A DNA stretch of 64,000 nucleotides from Paracentrotus lividus (Eukaryota > Echinodermata > Echinoidea > Camarodonta > Echinidae), in the NCBI GenBank assembly GCA_940671915.1, contig CALNVZ010000174.1, forward strand, positions 17,612,970-17,676,969. The letters run 5' to 3'. Both the position numbers and the translations under genes were made by a program. Positions 20,701 to 33,684 of this stretch are shown in pieces (the first letter of the stretch is position 1; every line of letters starts with the position of its first letter). The notes under the pieces are model-generated. The model did no database searches, was not told the origin of the DNA, and worked only from the letters and a program-made list of their open reading frames with translations.

Positions 20701-23700
20701 TGTGACTGATTTTCAATCAAATATGGAAATTTTGATTAAATTTATTTCAAGCTGTAATTACATGTGTATAATGTATGTTTTATATATCCTGTATCAGATG
20801 ATTACATTATATCAAACTACGGTAAATCAGAATTCACTATGAATAAACTCAGTCAAAATCAAATAGTTCAATCAAGTCTCCTCAAACTGGAACACCCGTG
20901 CTGCATGAAGCTGCAATGCTCCTATAGTATTATTTTGTTTTCCACAATAAATTGCTTCCGCTCTGAACTACAGAATGCATTGTCTGCGATTTCACAAGTC
21001 AAGGTCATAGTCTGTGTGTTCTGTACTCCAAACTTGTACCATTCTATGGCGGACAATGGATTGAAAAGGGCATCTTTTTGCAACCTGCCTAGCAAATATT
21101 TGTTTTCATTTTACACAGCAGAGTGCAGTGTTATTCATCATCCTCTACTTCTTTAGCATGCACAAGATGGGTAATGGATGCAAACCACAAAATTACCTCC
21201 CAAACCACAAAACAGGAACCAATATCATTGGTGATAAGTGCTCTCCTATTGAAGCCTGAACCCAACTTAACCCCCATACTATTGTGGGCATTATGAATGT
21301 TGTGTCAAGAACCTATCAAGTACTTGTAAATGTACGTTTAATACTGGACAGCAATAGCTGTACATGTAGGCCCAACATGTATACTCAAAATAATTTAAAG
21401 ATAAGAAGTATACATGTAGGAAGCCTAAATAACTCTTTTCAAATTGAAGAACGAGGCCTATCCTTCACTCTTTCACTTTCAATCTATTACCATCGCTGGT
21501 TGTGGTCATTTGCTGAATATCCCAAGTATCAAGTGCTTCAAAAAATGATGAAGAGAGACTGTGTAATTGGAACCTTGGTCATTCTTGTCTAGGTCATGGT
21601 GCCTTTCCCAGCAGGACCAAGGCACTGGGCAAAGCCACAGTCCCAGGATAAGGTTTCAGGGTTCATCCACAGCTTCTGAATACAATGAACTCTACCCCTT
21701 GGAGAGCCAGGGGGCTGACATGAACACCCCTTGAATTTGTTCAAAGGATATTGCTATTGTGTGAAGTAAAATGCCCTCTCCAGGGAGGTATGTTAGGTGT
21801 ATTGGGTTTGCATCTCATTAACTATAAATAATCATGACAGTGAATAGAGGGAGGGGAATATACTGGATGATGAATGGGGTTGGGAAGTTTAGTGAATGGA
21901 TTAGTTGACTCTTAAATAAACATTGCTAGGTTTTACAAAAGGAATGGAATTCCTACCCCAGAAATTCCATGAGAATTCACTTCAAACAAATTTTCCCACT
22001 TTCTTGTGCAACTACAATACATGTGGACATGGTTATCCAGGACCGAACATTTGCCTGACAAACTAATTTTCGGGCAAGTAAACTAACAAATAGTTCAATG
22101 AAAATGTATTCTGTGAGACACAAGTACTGTTGTCATCTCAAAGCTCTATCAATTTCTTGAAATCATCACTTCTTATTTTGTTTTAAATATTTAGCCTACA
22201 AAAATGTTTGCGTTACTAGTACTTATAGTTCCCCCTTTTTTTTTCTACAAAGTTTTCAGAAAGATTCAATGGGTGGCTTTCCCATAAAAACCCAAATCAA
22301 AATAAAAATGCATGAGAGTTTGCCCAGAGTCAGATAAATTATCAAAGAATATTTACGTCACTGCTAATCTTTCCCACAAATCGTTTCTAGTGGTCGAGTG
22401 TAGCCCCCAGGCAAAGAATTCTCTCCATATTTCTCAAGACATTGTTCAATAGCAATGCAAGGAAGATATATTCCAGTTTATCATTCATAAAAATCTTGGA
22501 ATAAGTTAACTTGCACAAATAGGTCAGAAAAAGTGCAACATATCATGTTTGTATGCTGCTTCGACAACTTTACATGTATATTCAACATTTATAAGCAATT
22601 GCTACAATATTAGCCCTGAGTCTGCAGTTTATGCTGTCCATCAATCCCATGATATAATATGTAGTCCGGTACAGTGGGAATGCAAATTTATAATTTTGTT
22701 GAACATTGTTGTTGTTGCAAGGTTTACATACATTTATTGGTATCTCAACTACACTGGAAACAAAGTACCCACAATTTGCAATTAAATTCAAATACCCTAT
22801 TCTGATCATATAGTTCTAAATTGTGTTACCAAGTATTTTCGAGATGACAGAAGTAAAAATCTGTGACTAGACAGACAGAACAGCAAAAATTGAAACATAT
22901 CAACGAACCATAGTGTAATAACAACAAAAAAAACTATATTTCCAATTCCGTTTCTATTGTACTGTGGACAATAACACTTATGAGGTCACAAAACAGTCTC
23001 AGTGAATGAATTACAAAAATGTTATTTCAGCAGGAGTTTCATAACAGGATACTTCAGCAAAAGGAAATATTTTCATAATGTTCAACTTCAAATGTACCTT
23101 GAACTTGGAACTTTCATATGACAAGATTGGCAGTTTGTACCCGAGTATAGGCCTACTTGTGTCAGTTTGTTTTCAAACAACTTTTCTTCCTGATATGTGG
23201 GAGTTCTAAGTGTGCACCTTCATTGTCATGGAATCTGTATTATATGTTTGGGAACATTCCCTTCCCATAATGAAACATAACACTTCCAAGCCCAAGGATT
23301 TCCAACACCACTATTGCCGAAAAAACAGGAACCCTGCAGTCAAAACATTTCACAAGATTCTGAATGATTGGGCAAACATTTGGCACCCCATTTCACCTGG
23401 GTTTGTGACACAATGCATTTGAGATGTTATTCCAACGGTTGTACTTGAATCATGCCCTGCTCTATTCTTCACGCTTCTATTCCGCCGCATTGGGCATAGG
23501 CCAACAAAAACTTGTCTAAACACGGGTGGGAGTATGGAGTTTTGCACACAGCAGGATATGGAGACTGTGGCGCCATGATCTGATTAGGCTACCACTGTTG
23601 TTGGTTGTGTTTATTTGGCTAATCTTGAACACAACAAAATATTTATTCATAAAATTTCTTGTCTGGTTTGCAGGTGTCTAACATGTACGGCTGTACTTGT

Positions 23701-24266
23701 ACATGTTAGACATATTTTCAAATTGCAAGTAGTTTGTATTGAATGCACAAGAAATAATATATTTGTATGTTGTGCTTGCTTAGAGGAAAACAAGATTTAT
23801 ACATTTTGTATGGAACAATGTAGTGCAGACTTGATACATGTACATGTAAGCCTACATGTTATTCTAAAATTGGACAAATTACTCAGATTAGTCCTTTTAA
23901 ATTTGTTGGTATAAATGCCAGACACGGTTTTCTATGTTTACAGTATTGCGTAATGCAACATGCATGTGTCATTTACACAGTGAAGGCCATAACTTGTTGA
24001 TGATTCACTATTTAAGTAAACATACCTTCCCTGTTCTGTGCAAAGCAGTGTTATACAAAACACTGCTAATCTTACTGTACTCAACCACAGATATGATAAA
24101 TGAATCTACAATGAGGTGTAGTATTTGTAGCATCACTGCCAATGCAATACAAATTTATGAAAATGAATTATTGTGCTAATTGTTGTAACTTATTAATGAG
24201 TAAAAATAATAGTTAACATGATTATAATTGCCTGCTTATCAATTGTTATATTGAAAATTTTCTTAC
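17721..24266 (-). other. Intron 2 of the RhoU-type gene
   Basis: The intron runs from the GTAAG donor after exon 2 to the acceptor before exon 3, about 6.5 kb. It is AT-rich, with many 'taggcctacatgta' words (for example near 19748, 20115, 21360, 23850). Short open frames inside it lack domains and splice context. Confidence 0.75.
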
Positions 24267-24325
24267 CTGCCCAGCAGTATCGCATATTTGTAGCTTGATT
24301 GGTTTTTCATCAACTCTTATGACAA
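24267..24325 (-). CDS. RHOU: RhoU/V-type GTPase exon 2
   Basis: A 59-base exon between the acceptor tttgtttgcag and the donor GTAAGA on the minus strand. With the last G of exon 1 it reads VVIRVDEKPIKLQICDTAGQ, residues 103-122. DTAGQ is the G3 motif (switch II) of Rho GTPases, with the glutamine needed for GTP hydrolysis present. Two bases plus 19 codons give an exact phase match on both sides. Confidence 0.93.
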
Positions 24326-25972
24326 CTGCAAACAAACAAGAGAGAGATGGAAATTGTGAATTAAATATTTGTTTTCAATTATAATGAAATATTGTTGAAA
24401 TATAATTACAGAAGGCAATGAGAGGGGAGAAGAGGATTAAGTATAAACTTTGTCTTTATTTTTGCATCCAGTTCATTGCCCTCTGTGCACAACAGCAGTA
24501 TGGGAAGATACACTTTCCTGAGACACACTCATAGGACAGTCAACAAAACATAACCGGAAGGGTTTACAGTCATTCACTTCATGCACATTGTATCATACTG
24601 AAAAGCTTGATAGTTGACAAAAGAACCACGAAGGAGAGTCCTCTTTTCTAGCCCTCCTATCCTTATTCCAGGGAATACAATGACACAATTTAAGTATCTT
24701 AGAATTCCCTACAATAGAATAGTGAATCATACGCTGCCTTGAAAGGCTACAAGTTGTTCCCAATCTTTATAGTCACAAAGCATGAGTGGAAATGCATCAA
24801 TAGACCATGGTGTAGCATCTACAATGCTTCTTTTAATATAAGTATGGGTGGGGGCGAGTATTGAGTGGGGGCGAGAATGAGTTGTCTATTTCCTTTAAAC
24901 TTAATACTTTATAATACTGGATAATCTGGATTTAAAAAAATGTAAGAATACCAAATTTAAAAAAACATGCCAGCTAGCTGTTCTTGGGGGGTTTTTTACC
25001 CTTTTTGAAACTGTCTCCTTTTAAAATACTAAATTTAAAAAAACATGCCAGCTAGCTGGTCTTGGATTTTTTACCCTATTTAAAATTTTGTTTCCTTATG
25101 TCCCACCAGAATGACAACCATGCCCATATGGAACAATAAGAGCATCCGTCCTACACTGACCTCTCAAATCCCTCACCACCAATAGAGATTAATACAAATC
25201 AATATTGGGCAACAATGTATAAGTTCGATTGCTGGGTCTGTGTGCCATCTGCCCGATACGTATTGTTCTATTATGCTGTCATGGGGGTAAGTGTTGCCAC
25301 TCGTAATTTAATACGCCTCCTTGGTTACAAAGAGTTTTGAGGGAGGGCCACATGTGCAAATATGACAAAATGAATAGTTTGGACCTTTAGGTCCTATTAC
25401 CTTGTATGGTACTCGTAATCTGTTTGTAGACATGGGTCAATAAAATGTAGCAAAATCTTTCAATATTTATGAGACCACGACCAATGAAATACATTGTAGA
25501 AATCTATAACAAAAGCATTACAATGTACACCTTCAAACGATGAAAATTTTTGTTTCTCTTTTGATGGTTACTTTATGCTGATCTTAATATGCATGTAGGC
25601 CCTGCCAGTTAATGTATCCTCTATCTTCTATGTAGGCCCCTATTTATTTCACTGGTAAAATACAGATGCTCTGGTCAACTCATTTACCCCAACTATTTGA
25701 GAAGTTGAATAACATCCATTATGAATTGACCATGTATAAGTGTAAGTGAATGACATCATACACATTTAGGAATTTAACATGCGCTGTAGCTAGACTATCT
25801 ATCCAAACCACAGAAACAAATTTTTCAACCAATGACTGTCAATACAACACTGTCATTATATTTGCTACATGAACACATTATAGTGACTTGGCTGGGACTT
25901 TAATAATAGGCACAGAAACTTCCAATCAATTTTAAAGCATGCAAGATAGTTCTTACAACAGTCACAAATTAC
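24326..25972 (-). other. Intron 1 of the RhoU-type gene
   Basis: About 1.65 kb, with a GTAATT donor next to exon 1 and a standard acceptor next to exon 2. It contains a tandem duplication at 24947-25098. No other feature recognised. Confidence 0.85.
24947..25098. repeat. Tandem duplication, unit about 75 bp
   Basis: The segment 'aaatttaaaaaaacatgcc' followed by 'agctagctg.tcttgg...ttttttaccct' is present at 24952-25010 and 25030-25080. The copies are nearly identical, apart from a G run and small indels. Confidence 0.75.
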
Positions 25973-26279
25973 CTGAATAATTGTCAAATGCTGTTGGAAC
26001 ATACTGCACTGGATACCCGTTAGTTGTGTAACTGACGACAAGACTTGTCTTTCCAACTGCCCCATCGCCAACAAGAACACATTTGAGTTTGGTATCGCAC
26101 TGAATAAGATCTTCATCAGAATCTGCCCGCAGCACTAAACTGCTCGGTGTGCTCGGTGGGTGGGTAGCCGAAGCTCTGGGTTGGACGTTCGGTGGCATTG
26201 CAGCACCTTCCCCGTTTAGTCCTTGGTCGTGTAAAGAGCCAACGTCCCTGTATTCCTTTGAAAAACCAGCTAGCACCAT
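25973..26279 (-). CDS. RHOU: RhoU/V-type atypical Rho GTPase, exon 1 with start codon
   Basis: The gene encodes a Cdc42-like atypical Rho GTPase. In animals RhoU/Wrch and RhoV/Chp exchange nucleotide quickly, bind PAK-type effectors and act on actin, adhesion and junctions at plasma and endosomal membranes. Exon 1 starts at ATG 26279. It gives a proline/serine-containing N-terminal extension (residues 1-65), then [20 protein letters not shown], with the P-loop GDGAVGKT at 71-78, and [10 protein letters not shown] with the switch I threonine at about 96. The exon ends one base into a codon at the GTAATT donor. The [20 protein letters not shown] stretch fits RhoU better than RhoV, which has KSSLIVSYT. 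An internal Met at residue 28 (MPPNVQPR) is an alternative start. Exons 2 and 3 follow at 24325 and 17720. The C-terminal half is displaced to 16144 on the other strand. Confidence 0.93.
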
Positions 26280-26689
26280 CGAGACTTCGACATGTGGAGT
26301 GAGAAGTTTCTTCTTTTTAATTCAAACATAAAAGAACCAAACGTATCTGTTTGGTAGAACTGAGAAACTTGGACGTTGGAGTTGATTTGGAATCCTGCCT
26401 CATTCAGCCTCGCGCCTCAGCTCAAATTGTTTTTGACGAAAGTTTTGTCGAGGAGAGACGTCCGAAAATTCGTCTCTTATCTTTGATGATTAAACTTGTC
26501 TATTGAAATATTCCATGAATTATCCAAACACTAATCTGGCCAGTTTTCCTCCTAGTTGAAGACTGGACTGAACTGCGTGGTTTACCCCTCTGAAGAACGT
26601 TTTAGAGTGATGATCAGCTGGTAGTGCTAGTGGGATTCTTTGGTTTCTTTCCGTATGCGTAATGCGTGTATGTGATGTGCTCGCTATAT

Positions 26690-26870
26690 ACTTGGCGTAT
26701 TCGCTTGAGCGATCGCCGCGCCGCGGCACGCATACGGCAGATATCATTGTGACGTAGCCGTATCTCGCGCCGTGATTGGTCGCTTGTCGCTCGTTCCCAT
26801 AACAGAAGTGTGGACAACTTGGAGTTTGAGAGAAACCACAAGTAGTCGCGGCTAAATCAAAGGGAAATAA
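26690..26870 (-). promoter_or_regulatory. Likely CpG-rich promoter region of the RhoU-type gene
   Basis: A local GC- and CpG-rich island (GATCGCCGCGCCGCGGCACG at 26711-26730) stands out from the AT-rich surroundings 400-500 bases upstream of the start codon. On the minus strand it holds a CCAAT box (ATTGGT on plus at 26775-26780) and a CRE-like TGACGT at 26750. No TATA box is obvious. The transcription start was not determined, so the sequence between this region and 26279 is presumed 5' UTR. Confidence 0.5.
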
Positions 26871-27146
26871 AAAGTGCGAACTTGGTGACGTAAATCGTTG
26901 CTGGTGCAGTGCCGTACGTACGTAAGAAAAAGAAAGTCGTCAACACTGACAATGATCATTCTGACTCGATTTACATTTTCAATATTTCTCCTACCTCCTT
27001 GATCAGACCAAGAAAATAAAGTTGAGAGAGAAAAGAAAACCGATTAATTTTTAAAAGGTAATTGCTGTACAGGCAGTACACAGATTGACAATATATCAAT
27101 ATTACTCGTTTTGAAAACTACCGTAGGCCTAATAATATTCTTGTTA
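26871..27146. other. Upstream intergenic sequence
   Basis: No gene or repeat recognised. A short TACGTACGTAAG word lies at about 26915. Confidence 0.35.
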
Positions 27147-27408
27147 GGGCCCCGTTGCATAAAACTTCTAACCGGAGTTTTTTCCGGTTAAAATCTGAAA
27201 ACTCCGGTTACAATATAAAGTTTCTGGATTTTTTACTGTTTTTTCCAATGCATAAAAACATACCAGAGTTTTCAAAAGTATTAATGCAATAAATTTTTAG
27301 GGAGTTTTAAAAGTCAGGTTGAATAACCTAAGAAACAGGTGTACATAAGCTGAGTTTTTAAACCCGAGAAAACTCAGGTTAGAAAAAAAGTTTTATGCAA
27401 CACCACCC
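27147..27408. mobile_element. Foldback MITE, about 262 bp
   Basis: The ends are inverted repeats sharing GTTGCATAAAACTT (left 27153, right ending 27402), with G/C-rich tips GGGCCCC and CCACCCT. The interior has several CCGG.GTTTT and ACTCCGGTTA motifs in both orientations, so most of the element folds on itself. No coding content. Confidence 0.7.
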
Positions 27409-27548
27409 TGGTAATTTATTATGTCTGATACATTATTTAGATGTTCACTGGAAACATTATCTTTTTGTTTTGTTTGGTTTTTGTTAGTTTGTTTTTGCTT
27501 TGTTTTGCTTTATTTGTGTTGGGGGTAATGTCAATACCATATAGTGTG

Positions 27549-27566
27549 AATAATAATAATAATAAT
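27549..27566. repeat. AAT microsatellite
   Basis: About six AAT units (aataataataataataatg). Confidence 0.8.
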
Positions 27567-27920
27567 GTCTTTCTTTCTAAGCAATCTTATACTTTCTTTC
27601 TTATTTTTTTTCTTATTTTTTTATTCAAAATTATGAATTAATTGTTTAATGTCATCATCCAGATACTAAGTATCCGTTTTACGTTTTGTCCTATTGTCCT
27701 TTTTAGGAAATTTTAATCCAAATACCGATTTTATTTTTATTTTATTTATTTATTTATTTTTATCTAATGAAGGCCTATCGGTTCTACACATCAATTTTCA
27801 GATTTATAGAGCCAATTTTGATTTCACTTTGAATATGCTTGTCCCTCATTGTTCTCGTATTATATAGGAAACATAGTGTAATACCTTGACTTGTATAGTA
27901 GTCGGTGGTATTGTAACTTT

Positions 27921-28050
27921 GGGGCCCGTTTCTCGAAACCGTCTAAGTTCTTGGGCATCCCATTAAAACGCGTGATAATTCTACAACACGTGTCCCTGTG
28001 GGTTGTCCAAGAACTTAGATAATTCGAGACGGTTTCGAGAAACGGGCCCC
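27921..28050. mobile_element. Palindromic MITE, 130 bp
   Basis: The first and last 24 bases are perfect reverse complements, starting GGGGCCCGTTTCTCGAAACC. The next inner block (taagttcttgg / ccaagaactta) also pairs, so nearly the whole element forms one hairpin. The perfect ends suggest recent activity or selection on the ends. No clear target duplication was seen. Confidence 0.85.
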
Positions 28051-28279
28051 TCAAGTTTGATCAATTCAAAGGTCTGGGCAACGAATGAACCCTGGGCTGA
28101 AAAACCACAGAATTCATCCATACAGAGGTCAAACTTGCCAACTGAGGGCGTTGTTCATGATCTAGGAAAGGGCATTGCTGAGTGTCGAAGTCATGATCTG
28201 TGCATGAAACACTCAAATTATGATCTAATCTCCTCTAATTGCTTACATTCGTAGTTTATTTTGACCTTTTTCTGCATGG

Positions 28280-28322
<43 letters not shown>

Positions 28323-28796
28323 GATGGGGGCCCATGCCCCCCCCCCACACACACACAACAAACACCCACCCACATACACACTCTTGTATTTTACCATTAT
28401 AGGACTCGTGCTATCAACTAACCCTTAGTATAAGTATAATTATATGTGGTTATAATGAAAAAAAAATAATTATCTCTTATAATTGACACATGTTGCACCA
28501 TTAAGGTGTTTTATGTGATGACAGTGCCCCAGGGCAAACCAATAGAATCCATATCGAACGGCGTCCTATACTCCCACATACCCTGATCTATAAGTCATTG
28601 TGCATACCATCTCACTATATGGATTGGTCAAAATATACCGTGGCTTCATAAAGAAAAAAAAAGGCAGCATTATTTTGATGCAGTCATGACATGACTTGTG
28701 AGAATATAGGCGAACCATAAAAGTAAAAATAAAGCTGGCCTAGGAAGGGGAAGTGGTTGTTCTGAAAGAAAACTAAATCGACATAATGATAGCATT

Positions 28797-28834
<38 letters not shown>

Positions 28835-30332
28835 CCTTTTTTTTGGGGGGGAGGTAAATAACAAGATTTGAATTGAGAAACAATTAACTTTCACAGTATA
28901 GATAGATCTAGAGGTAAAATATCTTATTTGAACGTCGTACAGACTATAGGTTTATTATAATACAAGGTTAGCTCTCCCACATAGACCACCTGTATTCTAA
29001 CATCCATGGCCAAACCACTGTAATAGGCCTATTAATCAACGATTTTAAACTTAATCCACTAAAAATACATGTACAGGTATATAGGCTTTCACTAGCCTAT
29101 ATTCTTACGAATTAGACAATGACTTGGATTATTTTGATTGGGGTAGGCACACAATGAAGATGAAATGATTTGAATGTAACATTTACAAATTATGTTATCC
29201 AGATTCTCTCGAGGCCCTAAATCTTCTAAAATCCGTTTAACAGAACGACAGACACAATTAATTACAAAGCCACACAAAGGAATGTATAGGAACTCGGGAT
29301 ATAATTACCATGTATATATACCAATTTTGGGATGAGAGACATATATCTTTTTACATGACTATAGGTGACACATTATGGTGACTATTGGGGGTAATATTAT
29401 GGATTATAGAATCGGGAAGGGTATAGGATTGAAGAGCCCTTCCGTTTTGTTGATGATTTGAGCAAACACTCCAGATACATCGAATGAATGGCAGTGGCGC
29501 CAGATAGAAACTCACACATAGATAACATTCATGCAGGCAGAACCAAACACACATCAGCATATCAGCACATCCGCTCTTATATCATGATAGATATACATTT
29601 AACACATTATGTCATTTTCTTTACATTATTTTCGTGTTTACACAATCCTTCAAATTTGAGCCTGCGAATTTGTGCTTTTATAAAACTAGATAGGAAGATG
29701 AAAGCATGATTAAACCACTGTGACAGCATTATGCAAAGAAAAAAGGAGTGATTTAAATAAATAAATAAATAAATATATTTTCATCAATACTCTGATAATC
29801 TTGCATGTATAACATTTTTGGAGGTACTTGTTCTATAAGTTTGTTTGTAGACTATTTTATTTGCTGTGTTTTGAATCCATAAATTTGAAGCATGATCAGG
29901 TTTGGTCCTTGGACTATTAACTGGTATATTTTATACCAAAATAAATGAAAATAACTTAAATCATCATAGTTAGACATACTTTATGGCGATGAATAATGAT
30001 AATTTCAGGGCTAATGACAGGTAGTCATATAGGTAGCCAGATTGTATAGCTGAAACAATCGAATATAATCTTTTTATATCATAAAATCAAGATGTTTATT
30101 TTTCTAAGCTATTTGCATATTGATGGACACGTTGTTTTGGGGAGAGTCGGCAGACGACACATGAAATCGATACCAAACACTCTTCTCCATAAAAGACGTT
30201 TCAATAATCTATACAGCGTAGTAAACCGTGTTATCAACATGTACGGTTCTATTTTTAACCCATGTTCATCGATATTCATCAATAATTTATATTCACCTAT
30301 ATACTCAGGAAAGAGTATTCTTCGTTGCCATA
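28051..30332. other. Intergenic stretch with long T runs
   Basis: Long T homopolymers lie at 28282-28320 and 28799-28834, each next to a G/C-rich low-complexity stretch, and AAAT repeats lie at 29752-29775. No coding region or RNA gene was recognised. The open frames here are short and compositional. Confidence 0.5.
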
Positions 30333-30986
30333 TACAGTGCGTCCCAAAAAGAACTATACACTTTTGAAATGGCTACCAAATAAAATGTATATGATTCTTG
30401 GGGGAAAAGTTTAGATATAATATACAAAGCTCATATCCTCAACTATCATTATAACACAAAAAAATTCAAAAATAATGCATTCTTCAGTGAGCAATGCCCA
30501 CTTTTGTGAAGGACACAAAAGACAGCCTGCGCAGGAATTCGGTTTTCTTTTATCACCTTTGTATGGCACGCCAAGACGGATTTAAGCATCAATGGAATAA
30601 TTCGACCAACAAAGACAAAAATAAACTGAAGTCAAAGTAAAACTCAATGTTATGAAAACAAAACAGTGAAAAAATACGTTTTTGCATAATATTGATTGTT
30701 TATTTCTGCCTTTTACTCTGTTAGCTGACGTATTCCATTATTGCTTGAATCCGTCATGGCATGCCATACAAAGGTGATAAATGAATAGCGAATTCCTGTG
30801 CAGGCTAATTTTTGTGGTCTTCACAAAAGTGGGCATTGCTCACTGAAAAATGTGTTATTTTCGGTATATTTTGTGTCATAATGATAATTGAGGATATCAG
30901 CTTTATATACATATAAACATATTTCCCAATAATCATAATTTTTTTATTTGATAGCCATTTAATAGTTCTTTTTGGGATGCACTGTA
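30333..30986. mobile_element. Mariner-like foldback element, 650 bp, TA target duplication
   Basis: The ends are CAGTGCGTCCCAAAAAGAACTA (shown in part) at 30335 and its near reverse complement ending at 30984, flanked by TA at 30333-30334 and 30985-30986. TA target sites and CAGTG-type ends fit Tc1/mariner. Unusually, the inverted homology extends nearly through the whole element: 'agtgagcaatgcccactttt' at 30488 pairs with 30824-30843, and the block with 'cacctttgtatggca' pairs with 'tgccatacaaaggtg' at about 30760. No transposase frame remains. Confidence 0.8.
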
Positions 30987-32383
30987 CTGTTCAAGAAAAT
31001 TGGTTTGATCTCTTTGAGGAAACGGAGGCCACCAAAAAGAAACTTTTATGGAAAAGTGTTATACAGGCCGATTTCATCGAGTTGTGTTCTTTTTCTAACC
31101 GATAATATGGAATAATTATGGAATATATTTGATTATAATAAAATCATTTCTCTCACACACACACACACACACACACACACATTAATCCAAATGGTCGCAG
31201 GTATGAAGTAAGTCATTATAATCATAATTCTTTTTCCGTCATCGTTGTTTTGGTGGGGAAGGTGGGGTAGTAGTATAAAAAGATTGTAATTTCGCTTTCA
31301 ATATCTTGATGCCACAATGTAAAAGGGAGGTCTGAATCTGAGATATATTGCATCCGATTTAAAAATAAAGTCACAAGACTTATAGAAATATAAATATAGA
31401 TAATATTTTGCTTTGATAATAGGTGGATTATGAGGACCTCCTTGGCAACAGGTATGCCTTTACAGCAAGGTGTAGAGATGAAAATGAAAATGACAAGGTT
31501 ACCATGGTAACTATCATCAATAATATTTAGTGCCATCGATGTATGGTGATTTTGAAATGCACATCTTGAGAATAAAATCATTAAATTTCACTCTAATTGT
31601 AAAATACATTTACACATAATTATTGAGGAAAAAGAGAATTGTGTCTTCATCATTAATAATTACGCCAGATCTCTAATGTTCAGCTAAACACAGTGGTAAT
31701 AAATCATATTGATGTGAAAATAAACACGTGTTTCACAGAAACAGTTTCAAAGCGTGTCAATTCACTTTTTAATTCCTTTACCCCCTAGGTTGCATATAAT
31801 ATCACTTATTACATCGCTGTCTGTATAGGCCTGAGGGCAAAGCTATAGTCTTATCCTATCTCCTTCGCCTCATTGCATGGAGTGATAAACCATGGGAGAA
31901 TCAATATCATCGAATGAGTGATCAATGGAGATGGCAGACAATAACACGCACTATTATTGATTTCATCATTTGGGATGATAGAAGGAGGGGTAACAAACAG
32001 AAATAGTAGCATATTATTATAACAGAGATACGCAGGATAATAATAATTATCTCAAAAACGATCTTGAAATAACAGCTTCTATATACAAGAAGCGAGTTTA
32101 TATCCACGTGGCTGTCTGGGCGAAAAAAATTCTGAACGTCAACACCCAAAAATCCTGATTTAATTGGGTTACTGATGGACGCCCTTTTTATTTCAGCACC
32201 AAAATGACACAATCATTCAATGATATTTTCCCTCTGTAGCTGTTACTGATGTTTCATAATTTTGTTCAACGCAAGCTTGTGCTTTTTTTTTTTTTTTTAA
32301 TTGGAAACAAAATTGAAGAGAACCGAAGTGCTGACGTCATAAATATCCATCGTCTCAGTTACTGGTTTCTGTAGTATAACATT
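30987..32383. other. Intergenic stretch with a CA microsatellite
   Basis: A CA microsatellite lies at 31154-31180 and a T run at 32284-32299. No gene was recognised. The open frames at 31222-31581 and 31922-32212 have no domain, splice context or conserved motif. Confidence 0.45.
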
Positions 32384-32384
32384 A

Positions 32385-32816
32385 AAGGGGAAGTTCACCC
32401 TGGGTTTAAATTGGTTTTTAAAAATGCAGAAAAATAAAAGAAAAATATGAGTGAAGGTTTGGAGAAAATCGACCAAAAAATGATGAAGTTATGAATATTC
32501 AAAGCTTTGATTCTGTGACGTCACATGCGAGCAGATCTCCTATGTGTTATGTAATGTAAATTCCATAAAATGTCATTTTTTCACAAGAAGTTAATTATGT
32601 CACCTGTGCGAACCATGCATGAACCATGACAAAAAGAAAAATTGGAATTTACATACACAACCAATGGGAGAGCTGCTCGCACGTGACGTCACAGAATGAA
32701 AACGTTAAATTAACTTCGCTATTTTTTGGTCGATTTTCTTCAAACTTTCCCTACTATTTTCTTCTTTTTTTCTTCATTTTTTAAGACCAATAAAATTCCA
32801 GGGTGAACTTCCCCTT
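32385..32816. mobile_element. Foldback MITE, about 432 bp
   Basis: Inverted ends AAGGGGAAGTTCACCCTGG start at 32385 and end at 32816. The interior also pairs: 'aaaatcgaccaaaaaatga' at 32464 against 'ttttttggtcgatttt' at about 32722, and 'tgtgacgtcac' against 'gtgacgtcaca'. This gives a long hairpin. No coding content. Confidence 0.85.
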
Positions 32817-33684
32817 GAAACTCCCTGCATGAGGTTTACCCCGAGTTGGTTCTATCAACGGGTTGTACATATACTTCAGCACATATAGTTTGATCAAGGT
32901 GCAATGTAGTTCAGAAATAGCAATGACCATGATGACCGTGGGTCTGTGACAACATTAATAATAATTCATTATCTCACAATGGTCTCATAATATCGTTATA
33001 GTTATGAGTATTGTCGATTCATTAACAAAGTTTACGGCCAAATAGATTGAAGTCTATATCATTGTTTTATAATAATGAGGACTAAAATTCCCTTAATTGC
33101 GAATTTCGCAATTCGAAATTCGCTTAATATAAGGACTGCTGCCTCAATCATTTTCAACCCAGCATCGGGATGGAGATCTTGGCTAGGCCTATTGTGTTTC
33201 TTATCTTAAATCGGAGTATTATACCAGGGAAGTGAAACTGGTGACAATTTGCTGATTATATACGGAGAGATATAATATAGGTGTTGAATTCAGGTTTTGA
33301 TCGAAGCCGTCCTTTATACGTTATTTCTTTGATCACAAAAAAAAAAGAGAAATCGATCTTACATTGATACATTTAAGCTGGTCATCATACGATCCAGATA
33401 TCTATAGTAAAATGTAGGGGGTAATTAAAGCTACCCCGAACGATTCAAAATGAGGATATTGTATACGTCAACCTATTAAGCTCACAACAAAACTGTTTAA
33501 ATAGCTTATGCTTCCATCAAGGTTTATGAATGGACGGGGATCGATCGTCATTTATCAACTAAACTTATATCCAAGGGACCGACTATATCGAATCTATTCA
33601 ATTAAAAAGTTAATCATTTTGCACATGAGTACTATTTATATAGCCTACAGTCGTAATGAAGAGGCAATTCCTTCCTGTACTGCA
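32817..33684. other. Intergenic stretch
   Basis: AT-rich unique sequence, no gene or repeat recognised. Confidence 0.4.

Noticed and set aside
31154-31180. CA microsatellite as a regulatory element
   Set aside because: No gene nearby and no supporting context. Listed only as simple repeat within the intergenic entry.
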